Source: Streptomyces sp. B1I3 (GTDB lineage Bacteria > Actinomycetota > Actinomycetes > Streptomycetales > Streptomycetaceae). Taken from it: DNA of 64,000 bases. The stretch spans positions 1,240,001 to 1,304,000 of the forward strand of contig NZ_JAUSYD010000001.1 of NCBI RefSeq assembly GCF_030816615.1. Reading direction: 5' to 3'. Positions 1 to 7,788 of this stretch are shown here, in pieces. The position numbers and the translations under genes are program-made. The notes under the pieces were generated by a model, which saw only the letters and a program-made list of their open reading frames with translations, was not told where the DNA came from and did no database searches. Each line of letters starts with the position of its first letter. The stretch's first letter is position 1.

Positions 1-99
1 TAACGAACCGGAGCGGCCGTGTTCCCGCCGGACGGTGGGTGCGACCATGGCCGCTGCGGCCTCGGGCACCCGGGGACGGCCCGGGGAGGGGTGAGCGCG

Positions 100-1023
100 G
101 TGACGGACGTGATCGTGGTGGGTGGCGGAGTCAGCGGGCTGACGACGGCGCTGCTGCTGGCGGAGCGCGGCCACCGGGTGCGGGTCTGGTCGCGGGACGC
201 GGCCTCGGCCACCACGTCGGCGGTGGCGGGGGCCCTGTGGTGGCCGTACCGGATCGAGCCCGCGGCTCTCGTCGGTGACTGGTCGCTGGAGACGCTCGAG
301 GTGTACGAGGAGCTGGCCGCCGCGCCCGGGGAGACCGGCGTCCGCATGGTCGCCGGGGTGCACGGTGGTGAGCGGCTGTCCGCGCTCGGGGCCTGGGCGC
401 GCCGCCTCGGCCGCGTGTCCGAGGTGGAAGAGGGGCTGCGGGTGACGCTGCCGCTGATCGACATGCCCGTCCACCTCGGCTGGTTGGAGGACCGGCTGGC
501 CGCAGCCGGTGGTGCGGTCGAGCGGCGTACGGTGCGTGGCTTCGAGGAGGCCGCGGCCGAGGCCCCCGTGGTCGTCAACTGCGCGGGGCTCGGCGCGCGG
601 GAGCTGGTGCCGGATCCCGGGGTGCGGCCGGTGCGGGGTCAGCTGGTGGTGGTGGAGAACCCGGGCATCGAGGAGTGGTTCACCCTGGCGGATCCGGCGT
701 CGAGCGCGACGACGTACCTCTTCCCGCAGCCGGGCGGGCTGGTCCTGGGCGGGACCGCCGAGACGGACGACGCGCGTACGGAGCCCGATCCGCGCACGGC
801 CGACGAGATCGTGGCGCGGTGCGCGCGGGTGCGGCCGGAGATCGCCGGGGCGCGGGTCATCGGCCACCGGGTCGGGCTGCGGCCCGCCCGGGACGCGGGC
901 GTGCGGATCGAGGCGGAGGTACTGCCGGGCGGGGGCCTGCTGGTGCACAACTACGGGCACGGGGGCGCCGGGGTGACGGTGGCCAGGGGCTGCGCACGGG
1001 CTGCGGCCCAGCTGGTGGGCTGA
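100..1023 (+). CDS. FAD-dependent amino-acid oxidase (DAO family)
   Basis: Predicted cytoplasmic flavoprotein of 307 aa that oxidatively deaminates an amino acid, probably a D-amino acid, giving keto acid, ammonia and peroxide. The N-terminus has the Rossmann FAD motif VVGGGVSGLT (about residues 6-15). The C-terminus has HNYGHGGAGVT, the conserved flavin-contact motif of D-amino-acid oxidases. The GTG at 100 is preferred over an in-frame GTG at 91 because GGGGAGGG (83-90) ends about 9 bases before it. The length is slightly below the usual 320-340 aa. It stands alone, with no partner gene in view. The substrate cannot be read from the sequence; glycine oxidase or another DAO subfamily remains possible. 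Confidence 0.85.
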   Translation: MTDVIVVGGGVSGLTTALLLAERGHRVRVWSRDAASATTSAVAGALWWPYRIEPAALVGDWSLETLEVYEELAAAPGETGVRMVAGVHGGERLSALGAWARRLGRVSEVEEGLRVTLPLIDMPVHLGWLEDRLAAAGGAVERRTVRGFEEAAAEAPVVVNCAGLGARELVPDPGVRPVRGQLVVVENPGIEEWFTLADPASSATTYLFPQPGGLVLGGTAETDDARTEPDPRTADEIVARCARVRPEIAGARVIGHRVGLRPARDAGVRIEAEVLPGGGLLVHNYGHGGAGVTVARGCARAAAQLVG

Positions 1024-1213
1024 ACCGCCGGCCCCACGGTCCGGAGGCGTGACATCTCGGCCACGGCCCTGGCCCAGGCGCGCGGCACCGCGGCCACGGA
1101 CCGGAGGCACGACGCCGGGGCCTGGCCGGGTCGAACCACGCCGTGCCCCGGTCCGGACGGACGGCGCCGGGCGGGAGGCGGCAGGGGTGCCGGGCCGCAT
1201 GGCGGACGCCGGG

Positions 1214-2962
1214 TCAGGCGGGCGGGTCGTGCTTGTGCCGCTCGTCGGAGGTGACCTCCGCGGGCCCGGGGCCGATCCGGATCTCGAAGTCCCCGTCGTA
1301 CTTGGCGTGCCCCTGGATGACCGCGCTCTCGACGGCTTCCACACCGAACTCCCTGCGGACGATCATCGGGTCACGCCGCAGGTCCCTCATCAGCGCGACG
1401 CACATGCCGATCATCACGAGGGTGAACGGGGCGGCCACCAGGATGGTCAGGTTCTGCAGGCCTGCCAGTGCGTCGCCCTGCCCGTTGCCGATGAGCAGCA
1501 TGACGGCCGCGACCGCACCGGTGACGACGCCCCAGAAGATGACGACCCAGGTGGCGGGCTCCAGCACACCCTTCTGGGAGAGGGTGCCCATGACGATCGA
1601 GGCCGCGTCGGCACCGGAGACGAAGAAGATGCTGACCAGCAGCATGACGAGAACGCTCATCACCGTGGCGATCGGGAACTCGCGGAGCATGCCGAAGAGC
1701 TGGGCCTCCGGGGTGCTTCCGACGCCGCCGAGCCGGCCGGCCTCCTGCAGGCGGATCGCGGAACCACCGAAGATCGCGAACCAGACCAGGCTGACCGCGC
1801 TGGGCACCAGCATGACCCCGCCGACGAACTGACGGATGGTCCGGCCGCGACTGATCCTCGCGATGAACATGCCGACGAAGGGCGTCCACGAGATCCACCA
1901 GGCCCAGTAGAAGACGGTCCAGCTGGCGAGCCAGTCGGCGACCTCGCCCTCACCGGTCGCCTCGGTGCGCCCGGCGAGCTGCGGCAGTTCGCCGAAGTAC
2001 GAGGCGATCGACGTGGGCAGCAGGTCGAGCACGATGATCGTGGGCCCGGCGATGAACACGAAGACGGCCAGGACGAGCGCGAGCACCATGTTGATGTTGG
2101 ACAGCCACTGGATGCCCTTCTCCACGCCCGTGACCGCGGAGAAGACGAAGGCGGCCGTCAGGACGCCGATGATCACGATCAGCAGGCCGGTGCTCGTCTT
2201 CTCCATCCAGTTCAGCTCCTGGAACCCGCTGCCCACCTGGAGTGCGCCCAGGCCCAGGGAGGTCGCGGAGCCGAAGAGGGTCGCGAAGATGGCGAGGATG
2301 TCGATGATCCGGCCCCCGCCGCCGTGTGCGTGCCGTTCCCCGATCAGCGGCTCGAACACGGCACTGATGGTCTGCCGCCGGCGTTTGCGGTAGGTGCTGT
2401 ACGCGATGGCGAGCCCGACGACGGCGTAGATCGCCCAGGGATGCAGAGTCCAGTGGAAGAGTGTGGTCGCCATCGCCGTCTGCATCGCCTCGGCGGCGTC
2501 GGCGGGGTGCGTGCCGGGGGGCGGATTGACGAAGTGGGCCAACGGCTCACTCACACCGTAGAACATCAGGCCGATTCCCATGCCGGCGCTGAACATCATG
2601 GCGACCCAGGAGATGGTCCGGAACTCCGGCTCTTCACCCTCCTGGCCGAGCGAAATCTTCCCGTACCGGCTGATCGCGAGCCAGAGGGCGAAGACCACGA
2701 AGCCCGAGGCCGCCAGCATGAAGGCCCAACCACCGTTGTGGATGAGGCCCTTGAGCATACTGTTGGACACGTCCTCCAGTGAGTCGGTGGCCGTGGACCC
2801 CCATACCACGAAGGCGACGGTGAGCACCGCCGTGACGCCGAAGACCACGCGGTCGGTGGAGGGCCGCCGACCGTGGTGCGGCTCGGCGGGTAGGTCGGCC
2901 GTGACCGCCAGCGGCTCCCCCTGCCCGCCCGATCCCTGCTCGTCTTGTGACACAAATGGCAC
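1214..2962 (-). CDS. BCCT family glycine betaine/choline/carnitine transporter
   Basis: Sodium- or proton-coupled importer for quaternary ammonium compatible solutes, 582 aa. About twelve hydrophobic segments follow an N-terminal cytoplasmic tail of some 45 aa. The family signature around WAWWISWTPFVGMFIARIS is intact, including the tryptophan-rich aromatic segment in the middle of the protein. A GTG start at 2962 is used here (MPFVSQ); a second GTG at 2950 (VSQDEQ) is an alternative and would remove four residues. It lies downstream of the carboxypeptidase on the same strand but is separated from it by a possible hairpin, so it is probably its own unit. A 12-bp perfect palindrome lies just upstream. 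BCCT proteins commonly serve osmoprotection; the exact substrate is not determinable. Confidence 0.93.
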   Translation of the reverse strand: MPFVSQDEQGSGGQGEPLAVTADLPAEPHHGRRPSTDRVVFGVTAVLTVAFVVWGSTATDSLEDVSNSMLKGLIHNGGWAFMLAASGFVVFALWLAISRYGKISLGQEGEEPEFRTISWVAMMFSAGMGIGLMFYGVSEPLAHFVNPPPGTHPADAAEAMQTAMATTLFHWTLHPWAIYAVVGLAIAYSTYRKRRRQTISAVFEPLIGERHAHGGGGRIIDILAIFATLFGSATSLGLGALQVGSGFQELNWMEKTSTGLLIVIIGVLTAAFVFSAVTGVEKGIQWLSNINMVLALVLAVFVFIAGPTIIVLDLLPTSIASYFGELPQLAGRTEATGEGEVADWLASWTVFYWAWWISWTPFVGMFIARISRGRTIRQFVGGVMLVPSAVSLVWFAIFGGSAIRLQEAGRLGGVGSTPEAQLFGMLREFPIATVMSVLVMLLVSIFFVSGADAASIVMGTLSQKGVLEPATWVVIFWGVVTGAVAAVMLLIGNGQGDALAGLQNLTILVAAPFTLVMIGMCVALMRDLRRDPMIVRREFGVEAVESAVIQGHAKYDGDFEIRIGPGPAEVTSDERHKHDPPA

Positions 2963-2974
2963 CTTTCACGCAGT

Positions 2975-2986
2975 GCGAAATTTCGC
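2975..2986. promoter_or_regulatory. Perfect palindrome GCGAAATTTCGC upstream of the BCCT gene
   Basis: A 12-bp perfect inverted repeat with an AT core in otherwise GC-rich DNA, 12 bases ahead of the transporter start codon. Its position fits a repressor operator or an overlap with the 5' leader. No regulator gene is adjacent. Confidence 0.4.
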
Positions 2987-3015
2987 TCCCCGTAGGCAGT
3001 ACCACAAACGACGCG

Positions 3016-3061
3016 CCTCACACGGGATCAACAAGCTCTATCGGCTTGCCCGTTTGTGAGG
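3016..3061 (-). terminator. Possible hairpin at the end of the carboxypeptidase gene
   Basis: On either strand the arms CCTCACA/TGTGAGG, CGGG/CCCG and CAAG/CTTG pair around a 9-base loop, with one small internal bulge on each side. The structure straddles the last codons and stop of the minus-strand carboxypeptidase gene and lies before the BCCT gene. There is no T tract, so termination is only inferred. Confidence 0.35.
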
Positions 3062-4377
3062 TGATATGCGGCCCGTTCGTCCAGAAGCAACGGAATCAGT
3101 GCCCGGGCCGGCTGCCGCATCGGCACGTACGCTCCGTCACCGTCGCGGTGGGAAGCGACGCCGTGCAGCGCGAGTTCGTCCCCGACGTCCGCGTACTGCT
3201 GCGCGTCGAGCCGGTATCCGCAGGGCGGGTCCCGGAGGATCTGACCCGGCCGGGCAGGATCGTTGTCGGCGCCGCCCAGGTACACCGGCCCCGGGTCGCC
3301 GGCCGCCGCGTGGCGGGCGGCCCCGGTCGCGGCGGCGACGAGACCGCGGCGCTCCCCGACGAAGGAGAGCAGACCGTCCAGGGCGGCCCGGTGGGAACGG
3401 ACCCTGCGCCGCTTGTTGAGCGCGTGGTCGGACCGCTCGGCCTCGCCGAGCGGATCCGCCCGGGACTCGACGAGCAGTCCCAGCGCGTGCTTGACGCCCG
3501 CGGCGTTACGCAGGATGCGCTCCTGGCCGTCCCCCGCCGTCTGCCCGACCGGTTCCTGGGTGACGGGGTCGGTCCGGATGCCGTAGTGACCGCTGGTGTA
3601 CCCGGCCGCTGCCGCCGCGGGCCTCACGTAGTCGTCGGCCAGACTCCGCGCGGCGTCGCGCACCCCGGGCGCGGTGTTGCTGTTGCGGGGCCACAGGACG
3701 AAGAGGTCCTCGTCGTAGAACGGCGGGGTGGCACGGTATTCGTGCAGGTCCACGATCACGTCGGGCCGCCGGTCCCGGATCACCCTCGCCACGGCCCGGG
3801 CCTCCGCCGTGCGCAGCGCGATGTGGTCCCGGTTGATGTCGACGCCGTCGGCATTGCCCCGCGTGCCCGCCGCCCGGCCGTCCGGGTTGGCCGTGGGGAT
3901 CACCAGGACACGCGTGCGGGACAGCAGGCCTCGGGTCGTCCGGTCCCCGGCGCGGGCGAGGTCGCGGACGGCCGACAGGCACGCCTCGCGGCCGGCCGGT
4001 TCGTCGCCGTGCTGGCCGCAGACCAGCAGGACCGTGACGGCGGCCGGGCCGGACACGCCGAGGTCGACGAGCCGCAGGGGCCGTCCCTGTCCGGTCGTAC
4101 CGATCCCCTCCACGCGGACGCGGCCGCTCGACCGGTCGACCGCGGCGAGGAACGACCCCTCCTCCGTCTCCCCGGTCCACCGCGCGCCCCCGGTGCGCTC
4201 GAAGCCGGTGCGGGGCACCGGGAGCGCCGCCTCGGCCCGCACCGTCGCGTACGGCACGGCGAGCAGGGCCGCCGCAAGGCCCACGGTCAGGTCGCGGGAG
4301 ACCGTGCGGCGGCGCGGAGGGGCGAGCCGCGGGGTGCGGGCGGGACGTGCGACCACCCGTGACGGCTGGGGGATCAT
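3028..4377 (-). CDS. Secreted or membrane-anchored M14 family zinc carboxypeptidase
   Basis: Zinc metallopeptidase of about 449 aa, predicted to be exported. After a basic N-terminus there is a hydrophobic stretch ([15 protein letters not shown]) acting as signal peptide or anchor. The zinc motif HGDE appears in [16 protein letters not shown], followed by NPDGR and DINRDH, and then DLHEY as the third zinc-ligand region. A glutamate in LLVESRADP is the likely catalytic residue. ATG at 4377 is chosen because GGGAGG lies upstream. The longer reading from 4458 adds 27 residues without a better ribosome binding site. Many M14 enzymes trim peptidoglycan or peptides; which one this is cannot be said. 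Confidence 0.86.
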   Translation of the reverse strand: MIPQPSRVVARPARTPRLAPPRRRTVSRDLTVGLAAALLAVPYATVRAEAALPVPRTGFERTGGARWTGETEEGSFLAAVDRSSGRVRVEGIGTTGQGRPLRLVDLGVSGPAAVTVLLVCGQHGDEPAGREACLSAVRDLARAGDRTTRGLLSRTRVLVIPTANPDGRAAGTRGNADGVDINRDHIALRTAEARAVARVIRDRRPDVIVDLHEYRATPPFYDEDLFVLWPRNSNTAPGVRDAARSLADDYVRPAAAAAGYTSGHYGIRTDPVTQEPVGQTAGDGQERILRNAAGVKHALGLLVESRADPLGEAERSDHALNKRRRVRSHRAALDGLLSFVGERRGLVAAATGAARHAAAGDPGPVYLGGADNDPARPGQILRDPPCGYRLDAQQYADVGDELALHGVASHRDGDGAYVPMRQPARALIPLLLDERAAYHLTNGQADRAC

Positions 4378-4756
4378 GCGGCGACTGCCTCCCGGAAAAC
4401 GGCGGGGCGAAGGACCCGGTGGTGCCTGTGCGTGCGTGAGTGTGAGCGGACGGTACACCGGACGGCCGCCGAGCGACAGGGGTTGATCACCGGCCCGGCC
4501 GCACGGCCCGTGCGGTCGGGCCGCCTCTCCCGCGACGGGGAGGACGACACCGCGAGCGGGGCTGCGCGGCGTCGGGTACCCGCTCCCTCGTGGACTCCGT
4601 CAGGCCCGCGGTCGTGGGTGCCGTCGGGTGCGGTCGGGGGCGCGATCGTGGGGCCGTCGCGGGCGAGGGAGGCCGTTAGGCTTGCGGCGTTCGTGCTGAA
4701 TCCCGCCAGCTCCGGCCGCTCGCGGCCGGGACGCGCGCGTACGAGGAGCGTCTCCC
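4378..4756. other. Divergent intergenic region, carboxypeptidase / LacI regulator
   Basis: A 379-base gap between divergent genes. It holds the leaders of both, including AGGAGCG at 4743-4749 ahead of the TTG start at 4757. I see no convincing gene, clear dyad operator or structured RNA in it. Open frames crossing it lack a plausible start and ribosome binding site. Confidence 0.6.
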
Positions 4757-5809
4757 TTGCCAGACCCCACCCCCGATCCGCAGCGTGACGTCCGGCCCAC
4801 CCTGGAGGCCGTGGCGGCCCGCGCCGGTGTCTCCCGGGCGACGGCGTCGCGTGTCGTCAACGGTGGTGCGGGCGTACGGCAACCGCTGGTGGACCAGGTG
4901 CGCAGGGCGGTCGACGAACTCGGCTACATCCCCAACCACGCGGCGCGGACGCTGGTCACACGGCGCAACGGCGCGGTCGCCGTGATCATCGACGAGCCCG
5001 AGTTCCGGATCTTCTCCGACCCGTTCTTCTCACGCCAGATCCGCGGGATCAGCCGCGAACTGAACGCGCACGACGCGCAACTGGTGCTCCTGCTCGTGGA
5101 GGGCAGTGGCGACTTCGACCGGGTCACCCGCTATCTGGCCGGTGGGCATGTGGACGGGGTGCTGGCGTTCTCGCTCCACACCGACGACGAACTTTCCGCG
5201 ATCATCCGGCGGTTCAGGGTCCCGACGGTCTACGGAGGCCGCCCGGAGCTTCCGGCCGCGGGAGCGGAGGCCGGCCCGACGGTGCCGTACGTCGACTGCG
5301 ACAACCGGGGCGGCGCCCGGGAGGCCGTCCGCCACCTGGTCTCGCTCGGCCGGCGGCGGATCGGGCACATCGCCGGGCCGCGGGACCAGACGTCGGCTCT
5401 CGACCGGATCGACGGCTACCGCGACGTGCTGCCCGACGCCGATCCGGCACTGGTCGTGGACGGCGACTTCACCGTGGAGGGTGGCGCCCTGGCCATGACG
5501 CGTCTGCTGGAGTCGCGCCCGGACGTGGATGCCGTCTTCGCGTCCAACGACCTGATGGCCTCCGGCGCCCTGCGGGTGCTCCGCGAGCGGGGGATCCCGG
5601 TGCCGGACGAGGTGGCACTGGTGGGCTTCGACGACATGGGTTCGGTGGCGGAGACCACGGATCCGCCCCTGACGACGGTCCGTCAGGACGTGGAGGGGAT
5701 GGGCCGCCTGATGGTCCGGCTGCTGATGGAGCGGCTCAACAGCGACAGCGGCGAGTGGCCCGAGTCCGTAATCACGCCGACCGAGCTGATCCGCCGCGCC
5801 TCGGCCTGA
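4757..5809 (+). CDS. LacI family transcriptional regulator
   Basis: Sugar-responsive DNA-binding repressor of 350 aa. The helix-turn-helix (LEAVAARAGVSRATASRVVN, about residues 16-35) is followed by the hinge region (LGYIPNHAARTLVTRR) and a periplasmic-binding-protein-like effector domain ending with VGFDDMGSVAETTDPPLTTVRQ, a hallmark of the family. The start is TTG with AGGAGCG seven bases upstream. It is transcribed alone; no sugar transporter or glycosidase is adjacent, so the ligand is unknown. Its last 38 bases overlap the end of the convergent MpaB-like gene. Confidence 0.93.
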   Translation: MPDPTPDPQRDVRPTLEAVAARAGVSRATASRVVNGGAGVRQPLVDQVRRAVDELGYIPNHAARTLVTRRNGAVAVIIDEPEFRIFSDPFFSRQIRGISRELNAHDAQLVLLLVEGSGDFDRVTRYLAGGHVDGVLAFSLHTDDELSAIIRRFRVPTVYGGRPELPAAGAEAGPTVPYVDCDNRGGAREAVRHLVSLGRRRIGHIAGPRDQTSALDRIDGYRDVLPDADPALVVDGDFTVEGGALAMTRLLESRPDVDAVFASNDLMASGALRVLRERGIPVPDEVALVGFDDMGSVAETTDPPLTTVRQDVEGMGRLMVRLLMERLNSDSGEWPESVITPTELIRRASA

Positions 5810-6680
5810 GGCCCGCCCGCTCCGCCCGCCACGCGGCCCGCGCCGACCGGGCGAGCGGCAGATAGCGCAGCCGGTCCGGGAGCACCGGCACCACCAGCCG
5901 GATCACGGTGCACAGCCGGCGGAGCCTGCGCTCCTGCACCGGGCTCCAGGTGAGGCCTATGGCCTCTCGGGCGTCCGGTGGCATCAGCCCGACGGTGACG
6001 AAGCTGCGGAACCGGGCCAGCTGCGGGAGCAGCGCCGGCCACACACTCCGCAGGAGCAGCCGTACGGCCGCCGGGCCCCGGTCGAGCGGGGGTACCGCGG
6101 CGTCGGTGGCGACCAGCTCCCGTACGACGGCGGTCGCCTCGATCTCCTCGGCCAGCATCTTGCGGTAGTACGGCCAGAACTCCTCGATCGTCTGCGGCAT
6201 GTCCCGGTCGTGGATGCCGAGGATCCGGCCGACCTGGAGCCACTCGCGGTACAGGGCGCGCTCCTGCTCCCCGGTGAGCGGGCGGACCAGATAGCGCGCC
6301 GCGTGCTGGTACACGGGGAAGCCGGTGGCGTGGACCCAGGCGTAGTTCTCCGGCGTGAGGGCGTGGTAGCGGCGGCCGCGGGTGTCGGTGCCCTGGATGG
6401 TGCGGTGCAACTTCCGCAGCCTGCGCCCCTCCTCGGCGGCACCCTCTCCCCCGTACACCCAGAGCTGGAGCGAGCGCAGGGAGCGTTCGCCGCGGCCCCA
6501 CGGGTCCGTGCGGAAGACCGAGTGCTCGTCGACGCCGGCGCCGACCGCCGGGTGGGCGACCTGGAGCGTGAGGGCGGCGGGCAGCATCAGCAGTCCCCGG
6601 ATGTCGCCGGCGAGGCTCCACAGGACGCCGCCCGGCGGGGGCGGGGCTGGGGCGTCGCCCCTGACTGCTGCGTCGTTCAT
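5772..6680 (-). CDS. Oxygenase MpaB family protein (DUF2236)
   Basis: Predicted 302-aa heme-dependent oxygenase-like protein of the MpaB/latex-clearing/DUF2236 family. The family landmarks are visible: HPAVGAGVDEHSVF, a region RTDPWGRGERSL, then TDTRGRRYHALTPENYAWVHAT with conserved histidines, and a central region of acidic and aromatic residues (EEFWPYYRKMLAEEI). The ATG at 6680 (MNDAAV) is preferred over 6710 because GGGGAGC lies just upstream. The C-terminus is arginine- and alanine-rich and overlaps the LacI gene tail-to-tail by 38 bases. The substrate is unknown; most relatives are uncharacterised. Confidence 0.85.
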   Translation of the reverse strand: MNDAAVRGDAPAPPPPGGVLWSLAGDIRGLLMLPAALTLQVAHPAVGAGVDEHSVFRTDPWGRGERSLRSLQLWVYGGEGAAEEGRRLRKLHRTIQGTDTRGRRYHALTPENYAWVHATGFPVYQHAARYLVRPLTGEQERALYREWLQVGRILGIHDRDMPQTIEEFWPYYRKMLAEEIEATAVVRELVATDAAVPPLDRGPAAVRLLLRSVWPALLPQLARFRSFVTVGLMPPDAREAIGLTWSPVQERRLRRLCTVIRLVVPVLPDRLRYLPLARSARAAWRAERAGLRPRRGGSARSA

Positions 6681-7023
6681 GCGGTGCTCCCCACGGCAGG
6701 CGGGCGACACGGCTCGGTGCCCGGCCCCCTGCGATCCAGTATGCGGGGGGAGCCGCTACGCCGGGCGGGCGGCTCCGCTGCAGGTCGCGGGCATGCCCCG
6801 GGGCGGGCCGCGGGTGGCCGTCCGGATGCTCCGCGTCGGTCGACGTCGTACACGGCCGCCGGTGTGCCCCGGTGCGCGGGCCGTTGTCGACCGGCGGCCC
6901 GATCCGGGACCGCGCGCCCCCGCCGCACGGTCGCCCACCGACGACGAGCACTTACACCGAAGTGGTGAGACAGCAATACTGTTGCACCTGTCGATGCCCG
7001 TCCGACGACAAGGAGCAGCAGAC
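6681..7023. other. Divergent intergenic region, MpaB-like gene / MerR regulator
   Basis: A gap of 343 bases. The right third carries the MerR promoter and dyad (described separately) and AAGGAG at about 7009 for the MerR start. In the left part I see only GC-rich sequence without a gene or hairpin that I can support. Confidence 0.6.
6952..6988 (+). promoter_or_regulatory. MerR-type promoter with 19-bp spacer and 25-bp dyad
   Basis: TTACAC (6952-6957) and TACTGT (6977-6982) are separated by 19 bases, the long spacer typical of MerR-controlled promoters. A 25-bp dyad, GGTG-N2-ACAG-N5-CTGT-N2-CACC (6964-6988), covers the right half of the spacer and the -10 box. The spacing suggests autoregulation by the gene that starts at 7024. 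A related dyad lies at 13646-13670. Confidence 0.6.
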
Positions 7024-7755
7024 ATGGCCACCGGGGCCGAGGAACCGACGCTCACCGTCGACGAGCTGGCGGCGCGCGCCGGGGTGACCGTGCGCACGGT
7101 GCGCTTCTACAGCACCCGCGGGCTGCTGCCCCCGCCGGTGATCGGGCCGCGCCGCGTCGGGCGCTACGGGCCGGACCATCTTTCTCGTCTCGCGCTGATC
7201 GAGGAGCTGCAGCGCCAGGGCATGACGCTCGCCGCGATCGAGCGGTATCTGGAGCAGCTGCCGCCCGATCTGAGCGCGCACGACCTGGCGATCCACCGCG
7301 CCCTCGTGGCGTCCTGGGCGCCGGACTCCTCCGAGGCCATGGGGCAGGCGGAGCTGGAACGGCGCGCCGGGCGGGCGCTCACCGGGCCGGACGTGGACCG
7401 GCTGGCGGCCATGGGCGTGCTGCAGCGCGCGGAGGCCGCCGAGGTCACCTACCGGGTGGATGTGGGGCTGCTGCGGCTCGGGGTGGAGCTCCTGGACGTG
7501 CCGATCGCGCACGAGACGATCCTGGCGGCGCGGACGGTCCTGCTGGAGCACACCCGGTCGGCCGCGCACGAACTGACCCGGTTGTTCCGCGACGAGGTGT
7601 GGAATCCCTACCGGGAGCGGGAGGCGGACCCGGAGCACGTGAAGGCGATGAAGTCGCTGTCGGCCCATATGCAGCCGATGGTGCTCCAGGCGCTGGTGAC
7701 GGCCTTCCAGCGGTCGCTGAAGGAGGAACTGCGGGCCGCGTTCACCGCGGAGTGA
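7024..7755 (+). CDS. MerR family transcriptional regulator
   Basis: A 243-aa DNA-binding regulator. The winged helix-turn-helix of the MerR family is at the N-terminus (LTVDELAARAGVTVRTVRFY, about residues 10-29, then STRGLLPPP and GRYGPDHLSRLALIEELQRQG). The C-terminal ~150 residues form an effector domain without the cysteines of metal sensors. The ATG at 7024 follows AAGGAG. The gene is convergent with the FadB-like gene. Its promoter contains a dyad that recurs in front of the CoA-transferase gene at 13632, so a role in fatty-acid degradation control is inferred. The ligand could be an acyl-CoA, but nothing in the sequence proves that. Confidence 0.9.
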   Translation: MATGAEEPTLTVDELAARAGVTVRTVRFYSTRGLLPPPVIGPRRVGRYGPDHLSRLALIEELQRQGMTLAAIERYLEQLPPDLSAHDLAIHRALVASWAPDSSEAMGQAELERRAGRALTGPDVDRLAAMGVLQRAEAAEVTYRVDVGLLRLGVELLDVPIAHETILAARTVLLEHTRSAAHELTRLFRDEVWNPYREREADPEHVKAMKSLSAHMQPMVLQALVTAFQRSLKEELRAAFTAE

Positions 7756-7788
7756 ACCGCGTGGCCACGGCCCGCAGGGACGCCCCGG

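Noticed and set aside
1049-2782. 577-aa open frame opposite the BCCT gene
   Set aside because: It is the antisense of a strongly supported transporter; composition (His/Asp/Gly-rich) and codon use are those of a shadow frame.
2947-4362. 471-aa plus-strand frame across the carboxypeptidase gene
   Set aside because: No ribosome binding site and no domain; it mirrors the M14 gene.
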